Part shown: piece after piece, positions 52,019 through 63,453 of the stretch
How the letters are laid out: each line of letters starts with the position of its first letter
Position numbering within the stretch: position 1 is the stretch's first letter
Assembly: GCA_019918135.1 (NCBI GenBank)
Contig: WBZZ01003264.1
Coordinates: 1 to 64,000 of the forward strand
DNA from: Paulinella micropora
Lineage: Eukaryota > Cercozoa > Imbricatea > Euglyphida > Paulinellidae
Direction: 5' to 3'
DNA: 64,000 bases
Made by a program: the position numbers and the translations under genes
The notes under the pieces: model-generated
The model's input: the letters and a program-made list of their open reading frames with translations, nothing else
The model's database searches: none
Told to the model about the DNA's origin: nothing

Positions 52019-53233
52019 TTACTTGAAGGAGGCGGACTTCTTGGCCCGAGTTGCCTTCCGAATTTGCTTGCGGAGCCGTAGCCAATTCAGACGGGCTTCC
52101 GCATTCGATTCATCCCTCCTGTATGCTGCGTAGGCCTCCCGGCGCTGCTGAATGAGCTCCTTTAGCTCCCCGTCGAACCAATTGTTGGTGAAACGGGGTC
52201 GTATACATCTGGAGCCAAGGACCCGGTGCGCCGCCATTCGGAAGGACTGCGCCACTCGCTCGGTGACGTCATCTACCACCCGTTGGCTGTCGGCACCACC
52301 CGATAGGTCAAGCTCAGGCAGCTGATGTACTCCAAGCTTCTGTAGGCAATGCTGGAATACGTCATCGAACTTGTCGCGTAGATAATCCAGCGCTTGCTTC
52401 GCAGCGTGATCATTACCCGAGACACCAGCACCAATAAGCTTATCAACACGAAAGGACCTGTAAGGTTTCGCAGCCCGCTTTGGCCGGCGCTGGCCGCTCC
52501 ACGTCAGTTCGGCCCATACTGCCTTGTGGTCCGTATCAAGATCATCTTCGCATACTCCGAACTTTGCTCCAGATGCCAAGCCAGGCGACGCGCAGATGTA
52601 ATCGAGGAGGTGCTTGCCTGTGCCCATGCCGCGCTGCTCACGCCGGGACCACCAGTAGGACCCTTCCACTGGGCACGAGAAGCCGCTCAGATTTCGCAGG
52701 CCCGAAGCGACGAGGACAGCCGCGAGTCTCTTGCCGTTCTCCGAACGTACCGGTGCTCCCTTATCATCGACCTCCCCGTGCTGACCGACGATGCCCTCCT
52801 CTTTTCGGCTGCATGCCGGCCCGAGCTTTGCGTTGGCATCCGCCACCGTGACCACAAGACCTTTGGCTCCAAAAAAAGCTATAGCTGCCTGCCAGGCCGC
52901 ATACGCCTCTGACGACTCTTCTTCCTGCGTTTCCTGGGGAAAGTAGCCGTTGCCCACATAGATATCCTGAGCGCCGGTAACACCCGAGGCGATACGCAGC
53001 CACACTTGCTGCCGGTGGTCGACGGGGGCTGACACCAGGTTGCAATACGGACCAAGGAAGTTAGCCACCGCGAATAGAACCCCACCCTTGCAGCGATTTT
53101 TCTCGCTGACCTCCGCAGGTTTTCCAAAAATCCGGAATCCATCCAGGCTGCATTTGGAAAGTTGCTTCTTGCCATGCGGTGCTCCTGAGCCCCGATGACT
53201 AGCCAGCCCTCGTGCTTGTAGAATGATGCCCAT
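52019..53233 (-). CDS. LINE endonuclease frame
   Basis: APE-type nuclease that nicks target DNA. It has CKGGVLFAVANFLG, VVTVADANAKLGPA (the D-x-N motif) at about 130-143, HLLDYICASPG at about 212 and DLDTDHKAVWAELTW at about 236-250 (the terminal D-H pair). The tail (NNWFDGELKELIQQRREAY) leads toward the transcriptase. The N-terminal part of the domain is in the frame upstream (ASHNWQGKTGYDNVGTAEWA ... LVIGAQEHR). Confidence 0.8.
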   Translation of the reverse strand: MGIILQARGLASHRGSGAPHGKKQLSKCSLDGFRIFGKPAEVSEKNRCKGGVLFAVANFLGPYCNLVSAPVDHRQQVWLRIASGVTGAQDIYVGNGYFPQETQEEESSEAYAAWQAAIAFFGAKGLVVTVADANAKLGPACSRKEEGIVGQHGEVDDKGAPVRSENGKRLAAVLVASGLRNLSGFSCPVEGSYWWSRREQRGMGTGKHLLDYICASPGLASGAKFGVCEDDLDTDHKAVWAELTWSGQRRPKRAAKPYRSFRVDKLIGAGVSGNDHAAKQALDYLRDKFDDVFQHCLQKLGVHQLPELDLSGGADSQRVVDDVTERVAQSFRMAAHRVLGSRCIRPRFTNNWFDGELKELIQQRREAYAAYRRDESNAEARLNWLRLRKQIRKATRAKKSASFK

Positions 53234-53235
53234 TC

Positions 53236-54219
53236 CGCCGTGCCTACGTTGTCGTATCCCGTTTTACCCTGCCAGTTGTGACTCGCGACGAGTAGCTTGA
53301 AGCCGGTATCGAACTGCTTGGAGCGGTGCTTCTTGGCTCGTTTCCGGACCCGACGGCCGCGCTTGGCTTCCGCCCTCGTGCTGCCCCCCTCTGCAGGTGC
53401 TTGCGCAGGTTGGTCCCCCACTGCACTGGCCGCCGAATGCAGGGGCACCACATGCACATCAGCACACTCAGACACACACTTAGGTGCATCGGCAGCCAAT
53501 TCCGAAGACACCACCTGCACATCATCGACACATTCTTCATGCAGAGGCAAGACGCGATATCCCGTCGCAGCTTCCTCCTTCCGGACCGCCGCTTCCCCAC
53601 GCAGATGGATGCGAATAAGCCTCCGGACACGTTCCCTGTCCCTGAACCTGCGCCCAAGGGCCATATTGACCCCTCTGCCGAAGAATTTGAGATGTTTGAG
53701 TTGCTGCAACGCCGTCTGCCTGCTGTCATCGTCCTCGTAGACCAGCTCCAGGTGACGAGACATTCGCTGGCCTTGCCACTCCATTACCGGGACCACCAGA
53801 CCAAGACCGCTCATTTTGGAGGCGATCTCCTGTAGATTGGCGCGTTCTGAGAGCCCCCAGACAATGAGATTACGCCCGTCCTTGTCGTACCGATCTACCC
53901 GCCAGTACCGTCGAGGCGGCGGTGCCATCTGCCATATAGCGCCGCTCGCCTTATGTTGAAGCGCCGACCCGTGTGCCAGGTTTGGGGAGGAAGGATGAGG
54001 CGCAGCTAAGATAGCCTCTCCACGTGGTTCAGGAATTCCGTCATATACGCGAGCCCTCATCCTCCCATCCTGGGACATCGGGCCAGAGCCCGTCGAAGAG
54101 GCATTCCCACAGGTCTTCGGCGATTCTACCTTGTCCCATAAGGGCCACAGTGGTAGCTCCGTGCTTCGCGTATTTGTAATCCATTGAGAGTAGTAGACGG
54201 CCAATGTCGCTGCCATCAC
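53236..54219 (-). CDS. LINE N-terminal region, RRM-like
   Basis: RYDKDGRNLIVWGLSERANL, LELVYEDDDSRQTALQQLK and FFGRGVNMALGRRFRDRERV have the spacing of an RNA-recognition fold, a common LINE nucleic-acid-binding part. A basic stretch (RRVRKRAKKHRSKQFDTGF) follows before the endonuclease begins in the same frame, so this element may use a single long polyprotein. Upstream of about 54050 the better coding text is in another frame (MLFAWTGAFLGVKRRGGDGS). Confidence 0.6.
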
Positions 54220-54290
54220 CGCCGCGCCTCTTTACGCCGAGGAAAGCGCCCGTCCATGCAAATAGCATCGGCGGTATCTGCAACACACAC

Positions 54291-55150
54291 TACACGCATT
54301 TCCGCCGGTGTCACTGGACGCTGCCGCGTCGTTTCGTGCCCTTCGGCGCCCGCCAGCACCCCCAGCGTCGCCAGAACCTGCCACACGCACTACACACACT
54401 CTCCATCGCATCGCCAACGCCTCTACTCTCATGCCTTATGGACTTTCAGCTGCTCCTAACAATACACATCATGAGGTACGGGTGTCCCCGAGTGGAGCCA
54501 GATCGGACGGCGTGCCGCTGAAACTCCTTCCCCCACGTGGGTATAGAAGGCGCGAACCTAGCGGTACCTATAGGGTCTTACAGACAAGTATAGTAATCCC
54601 AGCCGAAGCTGCTCAGTTAGAAATGCAACGGTGGAGGGTGTGAATGCATGGGGCAAGGCACGGCAACGCAGCAAGGCACTGGCAAGGCATTGGGACCGAC
54701 TGAAGCCCCTCTCCAACGTGCGCTCATCATGTGTTCCAGTTAGGCAACCCCGAAGAAGCGAAGATAGGGAGGAGACAAAACCCAGATAGGATGAAGATAG
54801 GATTAACATGAAGCCGAAATGGAGCCGAGTTGGAACAGGTCAACTCAGCCCCATCTCAGCTCAATGTGAATCCTATCTTCAACCCATCTCGGTACTGTTT
54901 CCTCCGAATGCTCACCTCAACAAGATCACCAAACCGGAACTGGAAGCCCCCAGGCATTTACTCGGCAGGAAATTCGGCGAAAATGGGCTAACCAGGAAAC
55001 CAGACCCAAACCAACAGCCAAGAAAAACGAGCCAACCAACAATCCAACAGACAACCCCACAACCTGCCTGGCCGAACCCCTACCGAGTAAATGCCCAGTT
55101 GAGAGTTGCGCATATCCCGGTGACCGCCCTCCCCAAGCGGTCACCTTCGT
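54291..55150. other. GC-rich stretch of unclear nature
   Basis: Possibly LINE 5' sequence followed by unrelated DNA. I recognise no gene. The end (55150-55210) matches the minus-strand start of family B (GGAAGAGGAGGTGGTTGGGC). Confidence 0.4.
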
Positions 55151-55212
55151 GGGGAGAGGCCCAACCACCTCCTCTTCCCATGGAGTGCCATCTTGTGCAC
55201 CCCTCCAGAATA

Positions 55213-55253
<41 letters not shown>

Positions 55254-55254
<1 letters not shown>

Positions 55255-55461
55255 GTGCTTCTCTGTCAATGGCTGATGCATTTCTGCACATGCGCCTCCA
55301 TCGTCTCACCCGTGAGGGGAGTACGAAGAATTGACGATAAGCTCTAATGACACCCCCGCAAGGGCAGTTCCAACACTTCCAGACGGGCCGGTATGTTCAA
55401 TGAAAATACTGGTCCAGAAATAGACCGGTATGTTCAATGAAAATACTGGTGGCACCGACGG

Positions 55462-55499
<38 letters not shown>

Positions 55500-55767
55500 G
55501 TGCCTCTCTGTCAATGGCTGATGCATTTCTGCACATGCGCCTCCATCGTCTCACCCGTGAGGGGAGTACGAAGAATTGACGATAAGCTCTAATGACACCC
55601 CCGCAAGGGCAGTTCCAACACTTCCAGACGGGCCGGTATGTTCAATGAAAATACTGGTCCAGAAATAGACCGGTATGTTCAATGAAAATACTGGTGGCAC
55701 CGACGGGAATCGAACTGGCGACAGGGCTCAGATGGTAGAACTTGACCACTGGGCTATCACGGTGTCC

Positions 55768-55807
<40 letters not shown>

Positions 55808-56158
55808 TAGTAATGATAATAATAATAATGTTAATAATAATGATAATAGTAGTAGTAATAATAATAAGAAATAATAATAGTAATAGTAATAGTGCTTCTC
55901 TGTCAATGGCTGATGCATTTCTGCACATGCGCCTCCATCGTCTCACCCGTGAGGGGAGTACGAAGAATTGACGATAAGCTCTAATGACACCCCCGCAAGG
56001 GCAGTTCCAACACTTCCAGACGGACCGGTATGTTCAATGAAAATACTGGTCCAGACGGAGCGGTATGTTCAATGAAAATACTGGTGGCACCGACGGGAAT
56101 CGAACTGGCGACAGGGCCCAGATGGTAGAACTTGACCACTGGGCTATCACGGTGTCCA
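55254..56158 (-). mobile_element. SINE family A: three copies
   Basis: 55254-55465 (cut at its 5' end inside the B-box region), 55499-55768 and 55891-56158. The spacer before the third (55770-55890) is a degenerate (AAT)n with GAT, GTT and AGT changes. Confidence 0.85.
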
Positions 56159-56209
56159 GTAATAGTAATAATAATAACAAAAAAAAAAAATAATAATAAT
56201 AATAATAAT

Positions 56210-56826
56210 ATATATTGATCTGTCATGGCTGAGCCCGAGGGCCATGCGCCTCCATCCCTCGACCCAACAGGGACTACAGTGAGTATGTTGGGGAGGGAAG
56301 AGTGACTCTAACCATCCTGCATAGAAGGCCCCAAAAGGAAGTCCCTACTACCGCACAGTATCGGGTACCTTGCAGGAAATCAACTACAAATGATTGATCT
56401 TCCCCGCGTGAGAGCTCCACGAGACTGGGTAGGTCCCGCATGGAGGTACTCACAGGGGTAGCAGACATTTTCATGCGGTCTGCCAGCGCATGAGGACGTT
56501 TTGTGGTAAGTATCTGGGACGCCTCGAAACCCGTCACCACCCCTAGATCGCGGAATGTAAATACCCCTTTGATCCCACGTGGTGTATGTCTTATAAAAAA
56601 CAACACAACGACATGGCCTCGGAACCAACACAACAACATAGCCTCGGAACCCACATCGACATAGCCTCGGAACCCACACAACAACAGAGCCTCGGAACCA
56701 ACACAACTACATAGCCTCACAACAACATAGCCTCGGAGCCAACACAACGACATAGCCTCGAAACCAGTGGGAAGAGGCCCAACCACCTCCTCTTCCCGTG
56801 GGGTGTCATACTGTGCACCCCTCCAT
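56210..56826 (-). mobile_element. Retroposon family B, copy 1
   Basis: About 617 bases between (AAT)n tracts. The minus strand begins GGAGGGGTGCACAGTATG and ends GATGGAGGCGCATGGCCCTC ... GACAGATCAATATA, then ATT units. It holds a minisatellite of about 24 bases (CATAGCCTCGGAACC with ACACAACAA) at about 56607-56760, expanded against the other copies, which have one unit. Confidence 0.7.
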
Positions 56827-56847
56827 AATAATAATAATAATAATAAT

Positions 56848-57021
56848 AGTGTATCTCCTGCCCATTGCTGAACCAAAAGGCCATGTGCATCCAGTCCTCC
56901 ATTCCATAAGGAAAGTCTCCACACCAATCGGTGGAATAAAGGAAGTGACGGCATAGAACATTACTCTAGGAGCTTTATACCAATCAGCCCATGGAAAGGA
57001 CCGATGGCCTATGTACTCCCT
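56848..57021 (-). mobile_element. Retroposon family C, copy 1
   Basis: About 174 bases. The minus strand ends GGATGCACATGGCCTTTTGG ... CAGGAGATACACT, then ATT units. The second copy is at 58607-58781 with few differences. Confidence 0.7.
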
Positions 57022-57022
57022 A

Positions 57023-57054
<32 letters not shown>

Positions 57055-57056
<2 letters not shown>

Positions 57057-57504
57057 TATCTGAGGCGTACTGATGCAGCTAATGGCATATCCTCAACGGA
57101 CATAAGCCTCCAATACCCTTGTTCGAGGTCCTCCACCCCCCCGTGTCAGTCTCTCGCCTGATGATCGGGGCCACCGATGGAGCTCCTGAGGGCAAGACTG
57201 CACTAAGCCGAGGTTATTCCGCAGTCCCAGCAACCTCTTGCAAGACGTCACCGAATGTGCAAGTGCATACACCAAGCGCGGTTGCTAGAGCTGCCTCGAA
57301 ACCCCACCCATAACAATCTGGTGTCTGCTGGGTCCTGGGCTATCAACCAGCATATGCGGAGTTTAAGATCTTTTACGCGCGCAACGACCCTCCTCCCCAG
57401 CATCTACCACCAAAAAGGGTTATGAGTTGGCGTCACAGTTTAACGCCTTGAGGCCATTGGGCTGGAACTCTGTTTACCAAGTGTGACTAGGTTTTTTCAT
57501 CGGG

Positions 57505-57507
<3 letters not shown>
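57055..57507 (-). mobile_element. Family D, copy 2 (5'-truncated)
   Basis: Nearly identical to 39361-39857 but ends at CGGGATT and passes straight into (AAT)n. Confidence 0.75.
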
Positions 57508-57537
<30 letters not shown>

Positions 57538-57538
<1 letters not shown>

Positions 57539-57790
57539 GTGCTTCTCTGTCAATGGCTGATGCATTTCTGCACATGCGCCTCCATCGTCTCACCCGTGAG
57601 GGGAGTACGAAGAATTGACGATAAGCTCTAATGACACCCCCGCAAGGGCAGTTCCAACACTTCCAGACGGGCCGGTATGTTCAATGAAAATAATAATAAT
57701 AATAATAATAGGCTTCCTCAGACTATAGCATCAGATCCAGATCCTGGACATGTGCCTCCATTTCAGATCCAGATCCTGGACATGTGCCTC

Positions 57791-57822
<32 letters not shown>

Positions 57823-58072
57823 GTGCTTCTCTGTCAATGGCTGATGCATTTCTGCACATGCGCCTCCATCGTCTCACCCGTGAGGGGAGTACGAAGAATT
57901 GACGATAAGCTCTAATGACACCCCCGCAAGGGGCAGTTCCAACACTTCCAGACGGGCCGGTATGTTCAATGAAAATACTGGTCCAGAAATAGACCGGTAT
58001 GTTCAATGAAAATACTGGTGGCACCGACGGGAATCGAACTGGCGACAGGGCCCAGATGGTAGAACTTGACCA

Positions 58073-58075
<3 letters not shown>
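57538..58075 (-). mobile_element. SINE family A: two 5'-truncated copies around a family E piece
   Basis: 57538-57689 and 57822-58075. Between them, 57711-57793 is family E with its CAGATCCAGATCCTGGACAT part doubled. Confidence 0.8.
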
Positions 58076-58106
<31 letters not shown>

Positions 58107-58567
58107 GTGTATATTGTATTGATCTGTCATGGCTGAGTCCAAGGACCATGCGCCTCCATCCCTCGACCCAACAGTCACACAGTGAATGTTTGGTAGCGAA
58201 GAGTGACTCTAATCATCCCTGAATAGCTACCCGCTCGGCGTGTCGGGTACCTTGCAGGGAATCAACTGCAAATGATTGATGTTCCCTATGAGAGAGTTCC
58301 ACAAGACTGGGTATAAGTCGAATGGAGGTACTCACAGGGGTAGCAGACATTTCATGCGGTCTGCTAGCGCACGAGGACGTTTTGTGGTAAGTGTCTGGGA
58401 CGCCTCGAAACCCGTCACCACTCCTAGATCTCGGAATGTAAATACCCCTTTGACCCCACGTGGTGTATGTCTTATAAAAACAACACAACAACATAGCCTC
58501 GGAACCAGCGGGAAGAGGCCCAACCACCTCCTCTTCCCGTGGGGTGCCATACTGTGCACCCCTCCAT
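58107..58567 (-). mobile_element. Family B, copy 2
   Basis: It has the same ends as copy 1 with a single CATAGCCTCGGAACC unit, so it is about 155 bases shorter. Confidence 0.7.
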
Positions 58568-58568
58568 G

Positions 58569-58606
<38 letters not shown>

Positions 58607-58607
<1 letters not shown>

Positions 58608-58781
58608 GTGTATCTCCTGCCAATTGCTGAGCCAAAAGGCCATGTGCATCCAGTCCTCCATTCCATAAGGAAAGTCTCCACACCAATCGGTGGAATAAAG
58701 GAAGTGACGGCATAGAACATTACTCTAGGAGCTTTATACCAATCAGCCCATGGAAAGGACCAATGGCCTATGTACTCCCTA
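58607..58781 (-). mobile_element. Family C, copy 2
   Basis: Follows family B by an (AAT)n tract, as copy 1 does at 56848, so the B-C pair may have been duplicated as a block. Confidence 0.7.
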
Positions 58782-58804
58782 ATAATAATAATAATAATAA
58801 TAAT

Positions 58805-59353
58805 AGTGCCTCTCTGTCAATGGCTGATGCATTTCTGCACATGCGCCTCCATCGTCTCACCCGTGAGGGGAGTACGAAGAATTGACGATAAGCTCTAATG
58901 ACACCCCCGCAAGGGCAGTTCCAACGCTTCCAGACGGGCCGGTATGTTCAATGAAAATACTGGTCCAGAAATAGACCGGTATGTTCAATGAAAATACTGG
59001 TGGCACCGACGGGAATCGAACTGGCGACAGGGCTCAGATGGTAGAACTTGACCACTGGGCTATCGCGGTGTCCATAATAATAATAATAATAATAATAATA
59101 GTAATAATAATAATAATAATAATAGTGCTTCTCTGTCAATGGCTGATGCATTTCTGCACATGCGCCTCCATCGTCTCACCCGTGAGGGGAGTACGAAGAA
59201 TTGACGATAGGCTCTAATGACACCCCCGCAAGGGCAGTTCCAACACTTCCAGACGGACCGGTATGTTCAATGAAAATACTGGTCCAGATGGACCGGTATG
59301 TTCAATGAAAATACTGGTGGCACCGACGGGAATCGAACTGGCGACAGGGCCCA
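58805..59353 (-). mobile_element. SINE family A: two copies
   Basis: 58805-59073 complete, and 59124-59353 cut within the tRNA-like head at GGGCCC. Confidence 0.85.
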
Positions 59354-59379
59354 ATAATAATAATAATAATAATAATAAT

Positions 59380-59422
59380 AGACTTATCAGTCAATTGGCC
59401 TTGATCCTGTCGGACATGTGCT
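59380..59422 (-). repeat. Family F fragment
   Basis: Only the last 43 bases before the tail remain (ACATGTCCGACAGGATCAAG and ACTGATAAGTCT). Confidence 0.6.
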
Positions 59423-59449
59423 AATAATAATAATAATAATAATAATAAT

Positions 59450-59720
59450 AGTGCTTCTCTGTCAATGGCTGATGCATTTCTGCACATGCGCCTCCATCGT
59501 CTCACCCGTGAGGGGAGTACGAAGAATTGACGATAAGCTCTAATGACACCCCCGCAAGGGCAGTTCCAACACTTCCAGACGGGCCGGTATGTTCAATGAA
59601 AATACTGGTCCAGAAATAGACCGGTATGTTCAATGAAAATACTGGTGGCACCGACGGGAATCGAACTGGCGACAGGGCCCAGATGGTAGAACTTGACCAC
59701 TGGGCTATCACGGTGTCCAC

Positions 59721-59754
<34 letters not shown>

Positions 59755-60022
59755 GTGCTTCTCTGTCAATGGCTGATGCATTTCTGCACATGCGCCTCCA
59801 TCGTCTCACCCGTGAGGGGAGTACGAAGAATTGACGATAAGCTCTAATGACACCCCCGCAAGGGCAGTTCCAACACTTCCAGACGGGCCGGTATGTTCAA
59901 TGAAAATACTGGTCCAGAAATAGACCGGTATGTTCAATGAAAATACTGGTGGCACCGACGGGAATCGAACTGGCGACAGGGCCCAGATGGTAGAACTTGA
60001 CCACTGGGCTATCACGGTGTCC
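59450..60022 (-). mobile_element. SINE family A: two full copies
   Basis: 59450-59719 and 59754-60022, nearly identical to each other and both of the AAATAG variant of the 30-base unit. Confidence 0.85.
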
Positions 60023-60085
<63 letters not shown>

Positions 60086-60086
<1 letters not shown>

Positions 60087-61284
60087 CTAGGGGCTGCGCC
60101 AACACCTGAAAGGATGGTTTGCGGTGCGCTTCGCGCACACACCCCCCCCCCCCCCCTCTCTTCCCAAGGTCGCTTTTCCTCTCATTCTCACATGCACAGC
60201 TTTTACAGCTTTGGAGCAATCCCAGACATTCTTTTTGGCACTACTTTGTCATTACGTTCGAATTTCATAATTTCAGCTATATCCCTCAAAAAGAACTCGT
60301 GACAAGCTTGCGAAAACACAAAGAATAAGCCTCTCAACCCTTCTGGCACAACTCTTAGAGCCTTGGAGCATTCTCAGCCATTCATTTTGGCACTACTTTG
60401 CCAGAATCTTCGGAAATCTCTCTTTCAACTGGTTCACTACCTAGAGCGCGTCCCGAAGTGAAAACCAAAAATCAGCCTCTCAACCCTTCTGGCACAACTT
60501 TGGGAGCCTTGGAGCATTCTCAGCCATTCATTTTGGTGCCGGCATATTCGCTTCGGGTACGTACAAATACAGGGCTTGGGTTCCCCGGGGGAGGGCCCCC
60601 CGGACCCCCCCCCCCCCCCCCTTCCACAGTTGACAGGGTACGTTCCGTTGCGGGAGGTTACTGGCATAAACCCTTCTGGCACAACTCTTAGCGCCTTGGA
60701 GCATTCTCAGCCATTCATTTTGGTGCCGGCTAATTTGCTTCGGGTACGTACAATCGCAGGGCTGGGGTTTCGCGGGGGGGGGGGGGGGGGGCGGACCCCC
60801 CTTTCCACAGTGGACAGGGTACGTTCAATTGCCGGAGGTAACCGGCATAAAGACTTCTGGCACAGCTCTTAGAGCCTTGGAGCATTCTCATTCTGGTGCC
60901 GGGTAAGTCGCGTGTGGTAGGTTCAATTACAGGGCGGGGGTTCCCGGGGGGAAGACTCCTCGAATCCCCCCACCCCCCCCCCTTCCCCGTCGACAGTACG
61001 TTCAACTGCCAGAGGTACCGCAAGTAATAAGGTAATTTCTGCATTCAGGACACTCGCCTAAGGCAAATATTTGCGTGAATTCCAAAGAAAATCATATCCG
61101 CATCAACATCGAGTCTGGGGCTAGCCACCCTGTCAATATGAGCTCCCAACTCGTCCTGGTTCACACAAACCATGATTTATTCTGACGGGGGTGCGGAAAT
61201 GGTGGAAGGACCGGGAGGTACCCAATTTCCATTTACCCCCTCCCCCCAAACCCCCCACCCCCTACTCCCAACACCTTTCAGGGA
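60086..61284 (-). mobile_element. Family G, copy 4
   Basis: Starts ACTAGGGGCTGCGCCAACAC next to (AAT)n, holds the GTACGTACAAT modules at about 60500, 60690 and 60870 and one CAAATATTTGCGTGAATTCC module at about 61065, and ends CAACACCTTTCAGGGATA like copy 1. Confidence 0.6.
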
Positions 61285-61321
61285 TAATAATAATAACAAT
61301 AACAATAATAATGATAATGAT

Positions 61322-61563
61322 AGTGCTTCTCTGTCAATGGCGAATTCATTTCTGCACATGTGCCTCCATCGTCTCACCCGCGAGGGGAGTACGAAGATTT
61401 GACGATAGGCTCTACTGACACCCCCGCAAGGCAGCTCCAAGCCTTCTAGACAGACCAATACTTTCAAAGAAAATATCCTTTGAAAATACTGGCACCGACG
61501 GGAATCGAACTGGCGACAGGTCCCAGATGGTAGACCTTAACCACTGGGCTATCGCGGTGCCAC
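61322..61563 (-). mobile_element. SINE family A, old subfamily copy
   Basis: Like 44044-44284: TTTGAAAATACTGGCACCG in place of the 30-base units, and a tRNA-like head with the paired GGCACCG and CGGTGCC ends. Confidence 0.8.
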
Positions 61564-61592
61564 TAATGATAATGATAATAATAATAATAATG

Positions 61593-62004
61593 ATACTATA
61601 TCTGAGGCGTACTGATGCAGCTAATGGCATATCCTCAACGGACATAAGCCTGCAATACCCTTGTTCGAGGTCCTCCACCCCCCCGTGTCAGTCTCTCGCC
61701 TGATGATCGGGGCCACCGATGGAGCTCCTGAGGGCAAGACTGCACTAAGCCGAGGTTATTCCGCAGTCCCAGCAACCTCTTGCAAGACGTCACCGAATGT
61801 GCAAGTGCATACACCAAGCGCGGTTGCTAGAGCTGCCTCGAAACCCCACCCATAACAATCTGGTGTCTGCTGGGTCCTGGGCTATCAACCAGCATATGCG
61901 GAGTTTAAGATCTTTTACGCGCGCAACGACCCTCCTCCCCAGCATCTACCACCAAAGGGTTATGAGTTGGCGTCACAGTTTAACGCCTTGAGGCCATTGG
62001 GCTG
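61593..62004 (-). mobile_element. Family D, copy 3 (5'-truncated)
   Basis: Same (ATT)n-side end as the other copies. It stops at GGCCATTGGGCTG. Confidence 0.75.
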
Positions 62005-62047
62005 AATAATAATGATAATAATGATAATAATAATAATAATAATAATG

Positions 62048-62111
<64 letters not shown>

Positions 62112-62116
62112 TAATA

Positions 62117-62571
62117 GTGTATTGATCTGTCATGGCTGAGTCCAAGGACCATGCGACTCCATCGCTCGACCCAACTGTCACACAGTGAATGTTTGGTAGG
62201 GAAGAGTGACTCTAACCATCCCTGAATAGCTACCCGCATGGCGTGTCGGATACCTTGCACGGAATCAACTGCAAATGATTGATGTTCACTATGAGAGAGT
62301 TCCACCGGACTGGGTATAAGTCGCATGGAGGTACTCAAGGGGGGTAGCAGACATTTCATGCGGTCTGCCAGCGCATGAGGACGTTTTGTGGTAAGTGTCT
62401 GGGACGCCTCGAAACCCGTCACCACTCCTAGATCTCGGAATGTATATACCCATTTGACCCCACGTGGTGTATGTCTTATAAAAACAACACAACAACATAG
62501 CCTCGGAACCAGTGGGAAGAGGCCCAACCACCTCCTCTTCCCGTGGGGTGCCATACTGTGCACCCCTCCAT
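62117..62571 (-). mobile_element. Family B, copy 3
   Basis: One CATAGCCTCGGAACC unit. The preceding tract (62005-62116) is over 100 bases of AAT with GAT changes. Confidence 0.7.
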
Positions 62572-62610
62572 AATAATGATAATAATAATGATAATAATAA
62601 TAATAATAAT

Positions 62611-62877
62611 AGTGCTTCTCTGTCAATGGCTGATGCATTTCTGCACATGCGCCTCCATCGTCTCACCCGTGAGGGGAGTACGAAGAATTGACGATAAGCT
62701 CTAATGACACCCCCGCAAGGGCAGTTCCAACACTTCCAGACGGACCGGTATGTTCAATGAAAATACTGGTCCAGACGGAGCGGTATGTTCAATGAAAATA
62801 CTGGTGGCACCGACGGGAATCGAACTGGCGACAGGGCCCAGATGGTAGAACTTGACCACTGGGCTATCACGGTGTCC

Positions 62878-62947
<70 letters not shown>

Positions 62948-63419
62948 GTGCTTCTCTGTCAATGGCTGATGCATTTCTGCACATGCGCCTCCATCGTCTC
63001 ACCCGTGAGGGGAGTACGAAGAATTGACGATAAGCTCTAATGACACCCCCGCAAGGGCAGTTCCAACACTTCCAGACGGGCCGGTATGTTCAATGAAAAT
63101 ACTGGTCCAGACGGATCGGTATGAATAATAATAATAATAATAATAATAATAGTGCTTCTCTGTCAATGGCTGATGCATTTCTGCACATGCGCCTCCATCG
63201 TCTCACCCGTGAGGGGAGTACGAAGAATTGACGATAAGCTCTAATGACACCCCCGCAAGGGCAGTTCCAACACTTCCAGACGGGCCGGTATGTTCAATGA
63301 AAATACTGGTCCAGAAATAGACCGGTATGTTCAATGAAAATACTGGTGGCACCGACGGGAATCGAACTGGCGACAGGGCCCAGATGGTAGAACTTGACCA
63401 CTGGGCTATCACGGTGTCC
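62611..63419 (-). mobile_element. SINE family A: three copies
   Basis: 62611-62877 and 63151-63419 complete. 62947-63123 is truncated inside the 30-base units. Confidence 0.85.

Positions 63420-63452
<33 letters not shown>

Positions 63453-63453
<1 letters not shown>

Larger units (their letters stand above)
49750..54290 (-). mobile_element. LINE (APE-class non-LTR retrotransposon)
   Basis: Order on the minus strand: RRM-like region, apurinic endonuclease-like domain, reverse transcriptase, Cys/His end, then an (ATT)n tail (49750-49816). It is not intact. Frame shifts lie near 54050, near 53180 and near 51580, and there is a stop at 52019-52021 between endonuclease and transcriptase. The coding text runs to within a few bases of the tail, so a 3' untranslated region is short or missing. 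The 5' limit is uncertain (54290 to about 54800). Confidence 0.85.

Noticed and set aside
50334-53835. Plus-strand frames of 100-190 codons across the LINE
   Set aside because: Antisense of the LINE coding text, with no recognisable protein features.
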